Shown one piece after another: positions 49,559 to 62,066 of a stretch of DNA of 64,000 nucleotides. The DNA lies in NCBI GenBank assembly GCA_018697195.1, contig CM031858.1, positions 81,475,133 to 81,539,132 of the forward strand, in the 5' to 3' direction. The DNA comes from Certhia americana (taxonomy: Eukaryota; Chordata; Aves; Passeriformes; Certhiidae). Position 1 is the stretch's first letter. Every line of letters starts with the position of its first letter. Below the pieces are notes generated by a model. It saw only the letters and a list, made by a program, of their open reading frames with translations, ran no database searches and had not been told where the DNA came from. The translations under genes were made by a program, and so were the position numbers.

Positions 49559-51557
49559 CACCTTTACTACTCTTGCTAATGTGTTAACATTTTCAAAGTA
49601 TTTAAATTAATTGACTTTTATGGGGTATGCATTTGTTACCTGCACTGTCACTTGCCAGGCACCGCCTGTTTGTTCTTGCCCAAACTGGTACATCAGTAAG
49701 CTGTCTTCATTGCAGGGTCAGCTATTTCCACTTCAGGTTTTCATGCCCTTTTTTCTGAACAGCACGTTTGTAACAATAATCTGTAGAACTACTAGGAGAG
49801 AAAAAGAACACGACATTAAGTATTCTATACAAATATGGTTGAAATCTATAATTAATTAATTTTTCTAATTAACATTTAACTTAGGCTTTTAGAATAATAT
49901 GAAGTTTGGTCATGCTTCTCAAGACGAGTTCTAAAAGATCATCCTCAAAAAGCATTAGAGAGTATAATTGAAAATTATATGTAAATTGCCTAAAATTTCT
50001 TGGAGCAGAAATAAGAGGTAACTGTGGCCAGCTGGTGTTTAAAAAGAAAAAGGTGTTTAAATTAAGGACCTCAAAAAATAAAAGTAAAAGTTAAGAATTT
50101 AAAAGCAGACCTCTTAAGTTTGCTTTAAGTATTCATAATCTCTTTCTTGAAATGTGTTTTTGCTTCTTGACATTTGACCTGGGAGAGGATATATGTACCA
50201 ATTCATATGTTTATAATCTAAAATTTTTAAAAACAGATCAAAAAATCAGTGTTGGCCTTTTATTGTCTTTATATTTGAGTTAGCTTAGTAAAGTCATACC
50301 AAGCTGACGTATAGCACTGTGTGTTTTCAGTATTATTGAAAAAAGCTCCACATTGAGAACTGAAGTGGACATAGCAAGCAATATTTTTCTTAAAACTACT
50401 GCTGCATTTTCAGTATCAATGAAATCTTAAGGTAAATGTGTTTTGATTTGAAGGTCTAGCTTAGATTCAGGCAACTGAGCCTATGCACTGCCAGTATGGA
50501 TATCAGGGGATGATGGTTGTTATTTCGCTTTAGAATTAGCTCCCTTCCTTTCACTTTTTCCTCCTTCTTAGTGCTCTTCATGACACAACTGCCAGTTTCA
50601 AATGAGCTCTTGTCATGTGGAGCTGAACTCTTACCAGAGCATCTCATACAGTAGCAACCACAGTGAAAAAAACCTTAATTCAGTCTTTGGCACTCAACCT
50701 ATCATTCCTTGTAAGGTAAATTTGTTTCTTTTTGAGGGCAATCTGGAGTGTTTATTTCACATATACAGTTTCTGAGATCTGTCATTAATTTGAATTTACT
50801 GCTCAAATTGACTCTGTATTTTCATTTGCCAATGAAAGCATGCTGCATTCTTTAACATATAAATATAAACATAAATATAAATTCTCTACCACACAGGTAT
50901 TGTCCTGACAAAACATATTAACACTTTATATTTTCTGTTTGTGAGACAAATGGAACAAGAGACAGCTTAAGAAATATAAACACACTTGTTTTAATCATAT
51001 CTGAACTATGGCAAGTTGACTATTTCATACCGGTAAATTTCTATATCTAAAAAGTAGTCATCTTGATAAGTATGTATATCAGGACTTTGATATATTTTGT
51101 TCTATCCTTATATCTAAGGATACATAAACAAAAAAGTTCTGGGTATGCTGCATTTTTTCAAAATACATATCTCTTCCTGGTTTTATATTTTTATGAAGGT
51201 TTGAGCAATGAGCCTCAAGGTGGTATGTGACTGTAATCTGGATTTTGTAACCTGTTTGTTTCATTGTAACATGATTCTCCCAGAGTTCTGCAGGGTAAAA
51301 GTACACACATCACATCTGATCTGTGGGTAAATACATGATTCAGAATCAAATATACTCAACTGAAAACAGCCCACAACAGGTCCCAACAAAGTAAGGCTGT
51401 GTGATCTAGCTGGTTAAGTTTGTTAAAGTATGGGAAAAGAATGAGTTATCTCTTAGAAAGATAAGTCATACTATACAGGAATATATAAAGACAGTATTAA
51501 CTCTAATTTATGTATATGGGGAATAGATAACTAGGAAAATATAGAGGGACTTGGTGT
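49559..51557. other. Non-coding sequence between two LTR copies
   Basis: About 2 kb of AT-rich unique sequence. No gag, pol or primer-binding site can be read in the minus orientation, so this is not proviral interior. Confidence 0.6.
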
Positions 51558-51559
51558 AA

Positions 51560-52140
51560 TGTCGTTGGGGTTTAATTTCTGACAACTGAACCCCACGCAG
51601 CTGTTCCTTCACTCCCTATGTCCACTCCCAGAGGGAATGGGTGAGAGATTTAGAAGGGTAAAAGTGAGAAAACCCTTGGGCTGAGGTAAAGACAGTTTAA
51701 CAGGTAAGTGTGCAAGCAATGCAAGACAAAGAGCCCATTCACCTCTTCCCACAGGCAGGCAGGTGTTCAGGCTTTCCCAGGAAAGCAGGGCTCCATCACT
51801 TGTAGCAGTGACTTGGGAAGAAACTGTTGTTGCTCTATTTACCTTCTTCTTCCTACAGACTTATGTACTGAACAAGATGCCATATGGTATGTAATGTCCC
51901 TTGGATCAGTTGGGGTCAGCTGTCCTGGCTATGTCCCCTCTCAGCTCCTTGTGCACCCTCAGCCTCCTCACTGGAGGGCTGAGGAGAGGAGCAGAAAAAG
52001 CTGTGTAAAAACTGATCAGCAATAACTAAAACATTCCTGAGTTATCAAACCTGTTTCCAGTACAAGTCCCAAATGTAGCCCCATATTAGCTGTTAAGAAG
52101 AATTTTAACTTTTTTTTTTTTTCCAGCTAAAATCAGCACA
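51560..52140 (-). mobile_element. ERVL-like solo LTR, complete, minus orientation
   Basis: The minus strand starts TGTGCTGATTTTAGCTGG and ends CCCCAACGACA, so the element keeps TG...CA ends over about 581 bases. Both halves of the family are present, including the segment GAGAAAACCC...GACAGTTTAACAGG on the plus strand that lies near the poly(A) signal in this LTR type. The TATA box and poly(A) signal are both degraded relative to the related copy at 49281. A T run at 52111-52122 looks like a later expansion. AATGT follows the right end (52141-52145) and also occurs at 51558-51562 across the left end, which would be a 5-bp target duplication if a few bases were lost at the left junction. No internal retroviral sequence adjoins it. 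Confidence 0.82.
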
Positions 52141-53722
52141 AATGTCAACCCAGTATCAGGAAGGCAACCCTGTTCTCCACCAGCAGTGACACATTATTCA
52201 ACCAAAATTAGAACTGTCGAGTGTTAATAAGACCTCTGTTGATAGAAAAGCAGACTATTTTTTTCCTAAACTAGGAAAAAACCTTATCAAAAGTATATTG
52301 TTGCATACATATTGACCTAAAGTACTTCATTTAGTAGCTAATAAAATTTTCCTTGAATTGACTAGTTGCTTGATGAGGGACAAAACCCTATTATTTTTAT
52401 TAGGAAGTTAAATCTTGGCACACATTCTCAAGGCCTTACTTGAATAAATGAGATATTGCTTATGTAGCATTAAAATACCTAATACTGGAAAAATACTTCA
52501 AGCAAGTTGCCATCATCCTAAGAAAACATGGCCAATAAGACATCTGATGTAAAGGAGATGCAAATCTAACCAGAGAGAGACCAGTCTCCTTCCTCTATCA
52601 TCTTCCCATTTTCAGAAAGAAAAGAGGTGAATTGAGCTAAACGTCATTAAATGCTCAGAGAATAATCTTCTAGAAATTTTGCGAAAGTCATCAGGAAAAC
52701 ACAGTGGCTTTCTGTAAAACTACCTTTTGGAGTTGTTCTAATAATTCTAACTTCTGCCAGCTGAAATTAGTCCATCGTTGTCTCAAAATAGGACTGCTCT
52801 GTCAGGTTCATTTTATAGGCTGATGATCAGTAAAAAAGTATTTAATTCATAGATCTCAATAAGGTCCCTTTTTTATTGTAAAATATTTTCTTTCTGTTTT
52901 GTAGGTGAGATAATTAAAGCACAAATGTTGCAAGGGAGTTTTGCAGTATGTCAGCAGCAGAGTTAAAAAGGGGAAGATGAAGTTTTCTTGATTTTCAAAA
53001 TAATGCCCTGGCTACTGTGCTGTGAGTAATTTCTACTGAAACTGTGTCCTATGCAAAATTTCTATGAAGTATATTGTGAAAGGGTTTTATAATACCCCAG
53101 AATTTCCTCCTGATTCCCCTTCAAATTGTCTCACCTTTGCTCTGTGTGAGTTGTTCTGATGAGGTTTTTCAGATCCCCTGCTGTTTATTTCAGCTGTGGA
53201 GCAAAAATAATGTAATTTTAATTATAAAAACAGCTCTGCACTTCAGTTTCAAATTCAGAGTATCAAGTGCTTCTAGATATAATCCTGTTGGATTCCAGAG
53301 AATTTACAAAGCTAACTTGTTTGCAGTAGATTTGACTACTCCTTCACAGTAATTCCACTTTATAGTTTCCCTCAAACTGCTGTAAGGATTTCTTGAGCCA
53401 GTGTTCATATAACTTTGTTTCACTGTTCAAGATTAAATTTTCTTCCATTGGTTTGCCAAATCCTTGTTTTTTAAATAATTTTTTATATTCTACAAAATCC
53501 TAATGCAACCAGGTTGTTCTATTATGCTTTGTGAAAGGAATACTTAGCCATATTTGGTTTGAGCTCAATGACTGACATTTTTTGTCAGGTGACACAGCAC
53601 TTCAATTACCATCAGTGAATAGCGACTCCCCATTCATCCACTGCATGCTGCTCTTCATTTCATAGATTTCTCTTGCATCCCTTTTATCATTCCTTCTCCT
53701 CTCTGCAGCATCTAATTATGCT

Positions 53723-53784
53723 CTTTTTTTGTGTGGGGTTTTTTTGTTTGTTTTTTTTTTTGTTTGGTTTGTTTTTTTTTTTCT
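53723..53784. repeat. T-rich tract with G runs
   Basis: T runs of 3 to 11 are separated by GTGTGGGG, G and GG. It is low-complexity sequence. Confidence 0.8.
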
Positions 53785-55690
53785 TTATACAAGGGTGTTG
53801 TTATCATTTTCATTTCTTTTTTAGTAATAATCTATTTGTTGAATGCAGTGGCACAGATAATTCAGGATTTGAGCACATCACTGATGTATACTATGGCATA
53901 AAGGTCTCTGTTCTGTGCTCTACTTATTTCCTAATGTTCTGTTGTCTTTCTGGTCACCAGTGAGCATTTTGCCATTTGTTTCCAAAGAGCTATCTGCAGG
54001 CAATATAAGGCCTCCTCTTTGAGAATAGCAAGGTCATTTGTTACTGCGTGTGCAAGCAAGCTTACCCATTACATATATTTATTGACACTGAATTTCAGCT
54101 GCTCTTTTATTGCCCAGTTGCTCATCATCATGAGATCCTTCTGCAACAGCTGGAAAACTTATGAGTGTGTAGAGAACCAAGGAAATATTAGATGCAAGTA
54201 AGCTTAATTACTTGCTTAAATACAAGGACTATACACACAGTAATGTGTGTCCTTTCATGTCAGCTTTCCCATGGAACTTTCTGGATGCGGACAGAGTTGT
54301 TCTTTAGCTCCTGCTGCTGCTGAGCAAGGCACTAATTTTTATTTAGTTCTGCTCTACAGTAAGTACAGCTTTTTCTGAACTTCTCTGTCCATCACAGAGA
54401 GCCTTGAGGGTATGATGGGAGAAGCTTTGATAAACATAGTTTATGTATTGGCCAGGAGGCAGGATATTTTGTAGGCTCTGAGGAGCTTTGGGAAGTATTA
54501 GATCAATGTGCAAATTTCTGTGGTCAGGGCTGTGCACCTCACTGGCTCCTACCTGCCTTAATAATGGAGATGATTTCAGTCAGGCACTGAAATTGAAGGC
54601 AAAACACATCATGGTAGTGAGAGAAAAACAAAAAAAAGTGGTGCATTTCAGTAAGTTGAAGGGCAACGAGTCCATTATTGCTTTGGGGGAACCAATGATC
54701 AGATAATGTCAAACAAGTGTCATGACCCACAAGCTCTCTTTACTAAGACTGTACATTGACCATATTATTGACTAGACTAATGTCAGATTTTAGGGAACAG
54801 GAATAAGAGATGTTTTCAGGATCATTCTGTGTTTTATCATGGTTCTTGATGACTGTGAGTGCAATGTAATTCCAGTGTGCTGTGTGGGGATCCTATCATG
54901 TGCCTAGACTTAGGTGTTTTGGGCAGTTTTAGTTGTCTTCTCATCTCCTGCTTGGTTCCAGCTGCTAGACCATAAGATCACCTGGAGAGCCTGTATTACT
55001 TTTGCCTCCCTCCTTTCTGAAACAATGATTCCTTCACAACAATGTGAATGAATGTGGAGACAATACTTATAGCCAATTCAGTTGCACAGAACACTTACAC
55101 AGAAAAAAAGCTTGCTGATCATTCCACAGTAACAGCAAAACACCATTCAGGGAAAACCTTTAATGCAGGGAAACACTTGTGTATTAAAGTGGATATTTAA
55201 TTCATGCGAAGCAGAATATATTTGGTAAGAATTATGAGATTTAGTTACTGTGATCATTTTCCTCAAAAGACATTTTATGAAACTTTACTTGGGTAATTTT
55301 CCTCCCCTGCGCTTCCCAAATCTTCAGCTCCAGTGAGCAGTTTTTCCTCTTTAATATGAAGAAGGAAAATAATCCCCTTATTCTGGGCAGGAACTGACTG
55401 GAAATTCATTCACTCACTGGAAATTTATGAATAATTCTTCTGAGCTTTAATAGTGATTGTTCTCCTCTGAACATCATACCACATTTTTCTGCAACAGCTG
55501 TAACAAAAGAATCCCTTCAGATTTATTTCCATCTTTGTGTAAGTTCATTAAAAACATAGCTTTGAAGATTGTAATGTCCTGTTGTTCAGAACAGTGGGAA
55601 AAAGACTCCATTTATGATTTATGATAACTCCATTTCCAGTCAGAGAAAAAAAATCTTCATTTCCACATAAAAGATGTTAAAGGGCAGAGT

Positions 55691-55804
55691 TGGTTTGGGG
55701 TTTTTGTTTGGAGTTTTTTTTTGTTTTGTTTGGTTTGTTTTGTTAGTTTTTGTTTTGGGGTTTTTTTTGAGGTTTTTTGGGTGTTGGATTTGGGTTTTTT
55801 TTTG
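55691..55804. repeat. 114-bp G/T-only tract
   Basis: Over about 114 bases the plus strand is almost entirely G and T, with two GGGG and two GGG runs separated by T-rich spacers. It is the longest such tract in the window. Strand-asymmetric purine/pyrimidine skew of this kind can favour non-B structures. Confidence 0.85.
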
Positions 55805-58800
55805 CATTTTCACAAATTTTAGATAGGTTATACCTTTGATTATTACATTTCAGTGGTTGGTCAGAAGGCTTCACTTCTAAACTTTTTAGCTAAACCAGAC
55901 ACCAAACGAATTCTGTGTTGCAATTTATTGGATGCACTGTTTTCCATTGCTTACTGTTAATAAACAAAAAAGATATTGCTAGAAAAAGATATTGTGACTG
56001 AAGTTACCTTAACAGTCTCTCTTCTGCAACTTCAGCAGTGAGAGGTTATGTTTTGTAAACACATAAGTTGTCACACAACCATCTTGTTTGTTTGCTTGCT
56101 TGCTTTGCTTGATCCCTGCACAGCACAAATCACGTAATGGTTTCTATAAAATCAAGTAACAGAAAGAATCTGGGTTATATCTGCTCCAATCCTCAAGATA
56201 ACTTAGCAGATCTCACTAAGAGTGGGGAAACAAGGGATTGCAAAAAGAAAACAGTTTTAATGTTCTGTGACAGAAACTGGTAAAAGTTAGGTAGCTGGGC
56301 TCCATTAAAGTTTATTCCTTGTCCTAGTGTTTATGCAGATCTCCTGCACACAGCATTAGTTTGCATTTAGATACTTCCTTCAAGAAAATTGAGAATTTTA
56401 GTAAATGGTTTGCAGCTTGTTTAAGGTTAAGTTTCAAATCAGACCTTCTTTCACCACCCTGAGAACCCAGAGAATTAGGCATGTGCTACCAGATAGATTC
56501 TACAGAAAAGAAAGCCGGAGTACTGAGAGATTTGAGTTCCCAGCAAAACAGTTGCAAATTTAAAATTAGAGCCTGTTATCCCAAGCTTGTTTGTTCAATT
56601 TATGATAAGTTTTAAGATTGGCATTAAGAGCAGAGAATAGCAACAGTTGCCCCAGTGCCTTCATTTACTCTCACTGATAAATATCCTCAAAAATGTAATT
56701 CTAGGATGTTCCATTGTTCTGTCCTTGTACCTCCGAGGCCGCTCGGCACAGAGACACAAGAAGAGAAATGGCTTTACCTCTGTCTCAGGAAGCAAGTTCT
56801 GACAGGTGTCTGTCTTTATATCAGTGACTTATTGGCAGTGGCACAGCTGAAGTAGGGGGCCATTCTGAAGTAAGAGTGGCAACCATCATAACTTTGTCAG
56901 CAATGAAATTAATGAGTATGTTCTCCTTTCGTAGCCCAGGGAGGGAGCATTTTGTACAATTTCTTGCCTTTTCAACTAACAACAAACATTATAAGGGAAA
57001 TCATTGTAATGATTTGTACTTTTAAAAAGCATTATAATGGAATCACATAAAATTCTGTTCTGGAAACCTCTGACGTGTTTGCTGAAAGGATTCTTTTTCC
57101 CAAAGTATTTAGAAATGGCTACTGACAAGAATTGTAAGACCGGTTTTAATGTCTAGAAATAGACTTTGGAAAAATGGCTAGCTTTTGGTCTTTCTAGCCA
57201 GCTAATGACTTCTCCGCATATCTTCTATGAAAAACATTATATGTAATTATATTTGTTAAATAATTTAATAAACTTATTTCATATCAGGATTATTTTTGAA
57301 AGAGTTTGGTTTGACAAGTCAAAGACTATTTTATTTTAGTCTTCACCTGTAGACCAAGCTTAAAAGTAAGCATTAGGCCGTATAGCATATAAAATAGCTT
57401 AAATTAATGAAAAAATTCATAAATTTGCCTATACTCTCTGAGATATTATCTTAGAGGTCTTTCCCAATGGAATGCTTTTTTTCTAACTCAGCCTGTTTGA
57501 GGAGTAGAAGATAAACATTCTTAAGCAGAGAGAGGGCAGTTTTCAAAATTGGATGATATACCCACTGTCTAGGTGGAACATCATACTTTAAAACTGCGCT
57601 CTCTCTGCAGAGGAGCCATCTGTCACTAGCCTCTGAACGGGTGCCTGGATGAAGACTTTTTATTCTTAAAGTGTGCCTTGGTCCAAAGCCTTAGAGATGT
57701 TCTGAGCTACATCATTAATAGCTCAATCACTAGGAAAAGGAAATTTAACTTTACCTCCAAGTGCTGGCAGGTGAGGTTTTTCAAATCATAACTCTGAAAA
57801 ATGTTGCATCCAGTATAATCTGTTCTGAGTGCCATTGCATCAAAGACACTGCACTGAGTTACAAGCCCTTTCTTATACCTTCTGGAAGTCAGTTCCCTTC
57901 TTCCTTGATATTTTTGCTTTGACTTTTGTACTTTTGAGGCACTATTTCCTTGCCAAACACTTTATGGCTATATTATGTTGGGGTTTGTTGTGTGCAATTC
58001 AGCTTGGAAGAGGAGAGTAATGTATTGTTCCTGAATTCTGTCTCCTTGGAGGAAAGGCTCTCACTCTTTCTGCTGGCGTTGAGAAAATGGACCAGAATCC
58101 TTCAAACTGGACACATCAGCATTAAGGCAAAGCTGCTGATACTGTTGCAGGCCATTCCAGTTCATGTATTTATTCTCCCCATTTTCTACAAAGAAAAATA
58201 GGATGTCATTTCAGAGCAAAGGAACCTGGAAAAAGTAGAAAGCTTGTAGTTCTTGCAGCCTTAATCCACTCATCCTATGTGATGCTCTTTGACAGGTCTA
58301 ATATTCTAAATTGCCAGTGCTATAAAGTTGGTCTTTATTCATCCCTGGATAGAAGAGTTTAGAGCAGCCTTCTCCTGTTCTCAGAAAAGTGGTCAGTGTG
58401 GCATCAGATTTAATAGGTTTATAACTTGACTTTCCTCAGACAAAATGTTACAACAGTAACAGTAGTACCAGTGTAGATAACAGAGGAGGGAGTGGGTTGT
58501 GGGCCACAAGAAAGTCTGCACTGGGAATGGTTTTGCTTCATGATGGGCTAATGTACTTTTGATGTTTCTGCTTTTTCATCTCTATGTGGCCACTGGGATT
58601 TTCTCATAGATCCCAGCATTAGACAGCACATCTGCAGAAAGAGAGTTATTTCACTCCTGTAGGTAGTTGGTTCTTGCATTTTTTAATCACATTTTGTTGT
58701 TGTTTGGTTTGTGTGTGAGCTTTTTTATACATGTTGCAATTCCTTTGTTTTTTTAAAAGCTGATGAATGCCACCTTTACTTCCCAGCTATCTGAGTTTAG

Positions 58801-61698
58801 ACAGCTATGCTTGACATTTTCAACTATGACATGAAATGTTGATCTCAAATCTAGATGACATATGTAAAACAACTTCTGTTTGTGTCATGGACCAGGTACA
58901 GATTCCACCCAACTACCTGTTCTATGAATGAACACCAGTAAACATAAAATATGAAGGCAAAATTTTGCATGTTTTGAAGTTCTACTGATGCCGGCCTGAT
59001 GAGCATCGAGGCCCACCTTCACAGAAGGCCATGAGGAATAAACTGGCTCATCAGTCTTTATTGTATTTGCTCCTTAGGAAAGAGATTGGAGTTGGAAGAG
59101 ACACTTAGACCAAAAATTCTTTGAAAATTTCTTCAGAAAGGAGATTCCTGTCTGGAATTCTATTGACTCATTTATTGACAATTTGGAGAATTTGGTATAG
59201 GCTGGGAATTCAAGTAAGCTGTTCAATCAAGGGTGAGAGTTTGGCCTCCAGCTACAGAATGGCTTAGTCTAGTCTTTAAAAAAACTCCAGGATAATAATA
59301 GAAAAACATTCCAAATGCATGTGAGTAGTATGTTTGCTCCAGTTTTGTGGTTGTTTCCATAAAAAGACAGCACTGTCTAAAGCTGGCATTTTCAATGAAA
59401 TTTGAAGAGAACCCAATATATTCCAGACTTGAGAGTAAATGTTAAATGCTATTAGTTGAAAGCTTTAGTCAGCTACAAGATCTTGAGCTATTCCATTTTG
59501 AACTGCTAACAAGTATTTTGCTGGGGCAACTTAAGTATTTTAGTGATTATATCCCATGTTGCCATATCACTTACTGGGAGATCATTAGATGTTTTGTGTC
59601 CTGTTGCTTTGGGAGTGATTAATGACACTGAACTGTGAAGTCTCAAAGCATTCTCTGGGCATCAGTTGAATGTTCTCACTTTCTCACAGTCAGGAAATCC
59701 TGGTGCTCTGTCAGTACTTCTATTTCAATACTTTTTTTAAACTTTTTTTCATGGTGGAAAATATATTCTAAATTTTTCTTCCTTTAAAACAACATTTCAT
59801 ATGTGTATTTCCCTGGTGAACATCTGGTTTGTAGTCCTGTTGCTCATGTTCTCTCATTCTTCCAAGTTTTGACAAATCAGCTTCGGCACCACTTCCATAA
59901 GTAGCTAAATCTTGCATGCAGGTGATTCCCTTAGCTTCAATGTACTTACTTACTTAGTCAAAACTAGATATTTGCTGAGGCCTCTGTAGGTTTTTTTTTA
60001 TTTGTTGGTTTTTCTTTGTTAAAGTTTTAAAAGGAGAAATAGAAATCAATCATAACAAAACCATGTTAAATAAAGACCATGGGTTTGGGCTTTCAAAAAA
60101 AAAAGCCTTTCCTTCCTAATTTTTATTGATAATGTATTTTGAAGTAACACTTCATTAAAATATAGAGAAACTTAGTAACAATATATAATGATATAATTTT
60201 ATTGTTTCCTATTAAAGAATTTTCAGCCTTTGACAAACATTAACCTTATTTTCTTCGGGTTATAAAAGCAATCGCGTTCTCATGAAAACAGTGAATTATT
60301 GTTATTTCTTAGGACAAACTACAGAAAAACAATAAATGCCAAATAAACCCCAGAGATTTTTCTAGAATTCTAATTTAGGGGAAAAAAGCCCCAAAACAAC
60401 AAAAAAAAAATGCTCTTGTTAAAACATCTGGCAGGTTGTTGTTATTTTCTGCAGGTCCTAGCTCTACAGTTGTGTCCTTGAAGTCAGATCTTGAGGGCTG
60501 CACGCAGTCCAGCTCCCTGCCTTTCCAAAGGAACACTGGCTGTGTATCCATGTGGGCGAGCCTTCCCACATGCATTGTTTCCCACTTCACATCAGGGATC
60601 CTTTCTGCCATAGTCTCCTTTGTGCACTGCACAGTCTGCCTACCCAGCTTTTTTTGGCAATCTGCATTCTGCTTTGTCTAAAGGAAGCTCTGTCTGAAAG
60701 TGCTGTGCTGGGGTGTATATAATCAGCACTTTTTGAATTGGAGCTGCTTCTGTCCACCTTGGCAAGATTGCCAGAAATTCTTGCAGACAGCCCAGCTGTT
60801 TGTTAGTGTGCAAGGCTGAGTCTCAACTTTAGCTATTCAAGGCTCTGTTGGAGGGGATTATAATTCAAAATTTGGGGTGTGAATATTATTCATGTTTAGT
60901 TTTAATTACATTTACACTGCTCTTTTCAAAACTCATCTAGATTAATTGCAATGAGGTCAGTCAGCAGCAGGGAATATGTTCTGAACAAGGTAAGACTTCA
61001 CACCTTCCTGCTTGGAAAAGGGCAGAGTATCACAGAGAACCATAAAATCAGGACTGGCATGAAAAATGGGAGTGTGAAATAATTTAATCACTGTTTCTCA
61101 AAATACAGGGGCTCAGGTCAGTCAATGGAACTATTTGATTTAAAAATAAATTAAGTACTTTTTAACACAATGTACCGTTATGTTGTGAATTCATTCCCAG
61201 TGCAATCTTGAGAGAGCTAAAAGCATGGGTTTCTAAAGCAACTCCATGAATTAAAAAAGAATAACTGAATTGGTGACTACAAGAAAATCTGTTCTGGATG
61301 CAGATTCAGAAGACACATGTCTGGCTACTATATAGGTATACATAGACCTTTCTTTATAGCACTCTCCAGGTATGTTCAGCTGGCCACTTTAAGAGGAGAG
61401 GATCCAGGCTCAGCAGACCAGTGCTTCACTATTGTAGTTGTTCTTGTGCTTCCTGAGTACCCTTCTGCTCTGGCCTCTGACAACATAGTCCTTGAATATG
61501 TGTATGTGTGTCTCTCTCTCTGCTTGGTGCTGTAAGGAACCCAGATGAATTCCCCACAGCAGAGAGTGTGATGTAGGGCTAGATCTGCTCATTGGGTTTT
61601 GAGAGGTGCAGTAAAAACAGCCTGGGTGACAATCCAGCTTTTCAGGCTTTTAAGATGACCCTTCAGAGACTGGTTTTGTTGAGCTGTTAAGTGAGATG

Positions 61699-61704
61699 GG
61701 TGAT
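61699..61704. repeat. Target-site duplication, left copy
   Basis: GGTGAT directly abuts the LTR end at 61705 and is repeated exactly at 62061-62066. Confidence 0.9.
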
Positions 61705-62060
61705 TGTTGGGGTCAGCAGGAGACAGACCGCTCTCAATATGAGAGATCAGTAAGTCTCAACTTTATTCCGTTAGTTATGTCTTTTATAAAATTTATAATG
61801 AAGCTCATACGTAGTGCAAAAGCAAGCTAATCATTTGCGTCTCACAGAAATGTTAACTCCTCTTAGTTTCTTACACTTGTGGATCAGTGCTAACATTCTT
61901 TTCCCCCTTTATCAGCTACAAAACTCCATTGTTGTTATAACGCTCTCTTACAAGGGCATGGTGACCTTGTCAGCTTAGCTGAGTCTTAAACTTTGCTAAC
62001 TCTACACTTGCAAACTGATGTAGATTCACATGTCCCTTATTCTCTAACCATTCTTCCACA
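61705..62060 (-). mobile_element. Endogenous retrovirus solo LTR (ERVK-type), minus orientation
   Basis: This 356-bp element reads on the minus strand from TGTGGAAGAATGG to GACCCCAACA, with canonical TG...CA ends. A TATAAAA box (61782-61788) and an AATAAAG poly(A) signal (61761-61767) sit about 15 bases apart near the 3' side, as expected of compact avian alpha/beta-retroviral LTRs with a short R region. Exact 6-bp copies of GGTGAT flank it, the duplication length typical of ASLV/ERVK-type integrases. Clean ends, both signals and an intact duplication point to a fairly recent insertion followed by LTR-LTR recombination that removed the viral genes. No coding capacity remains. Confidence 0.92.
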
Positions 62061-62066
62061 GGTGAT
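62061..62066. repeat. Target-site duplication, right copy
   Basis: GGTGAT is identical to 61699-61704 and completes the 6-bp integration footprint. Confidence 0.9.

Larger units (their letters stand above)
52141..61698. other. Non-coding unique sequence
   Basis: About 9.5 kb without a recognisable gene. It includes G/T tracts at 53723-53784, 55691-55804 and near 59990. Open frames stay at about 105 residues or below and lack domains. Confidence 0.6.

Noticed and set aside
49281..52140. The two LTR copies as the ends of one provirus
   Set aside because: Both are minus-oriented in the right order, but the 2 kb between shows no primer-binding site next to the 51560 LTR (no TGG-starting site), no gag or pol frames, and the right-hand copy has its own candidate target duplication. 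Independent insertions fit better.
55691..55804. Interstitial telomere-like repeat
   Set aside because: G and T runs occur, but there is no TTAGGG unit and no regular period.
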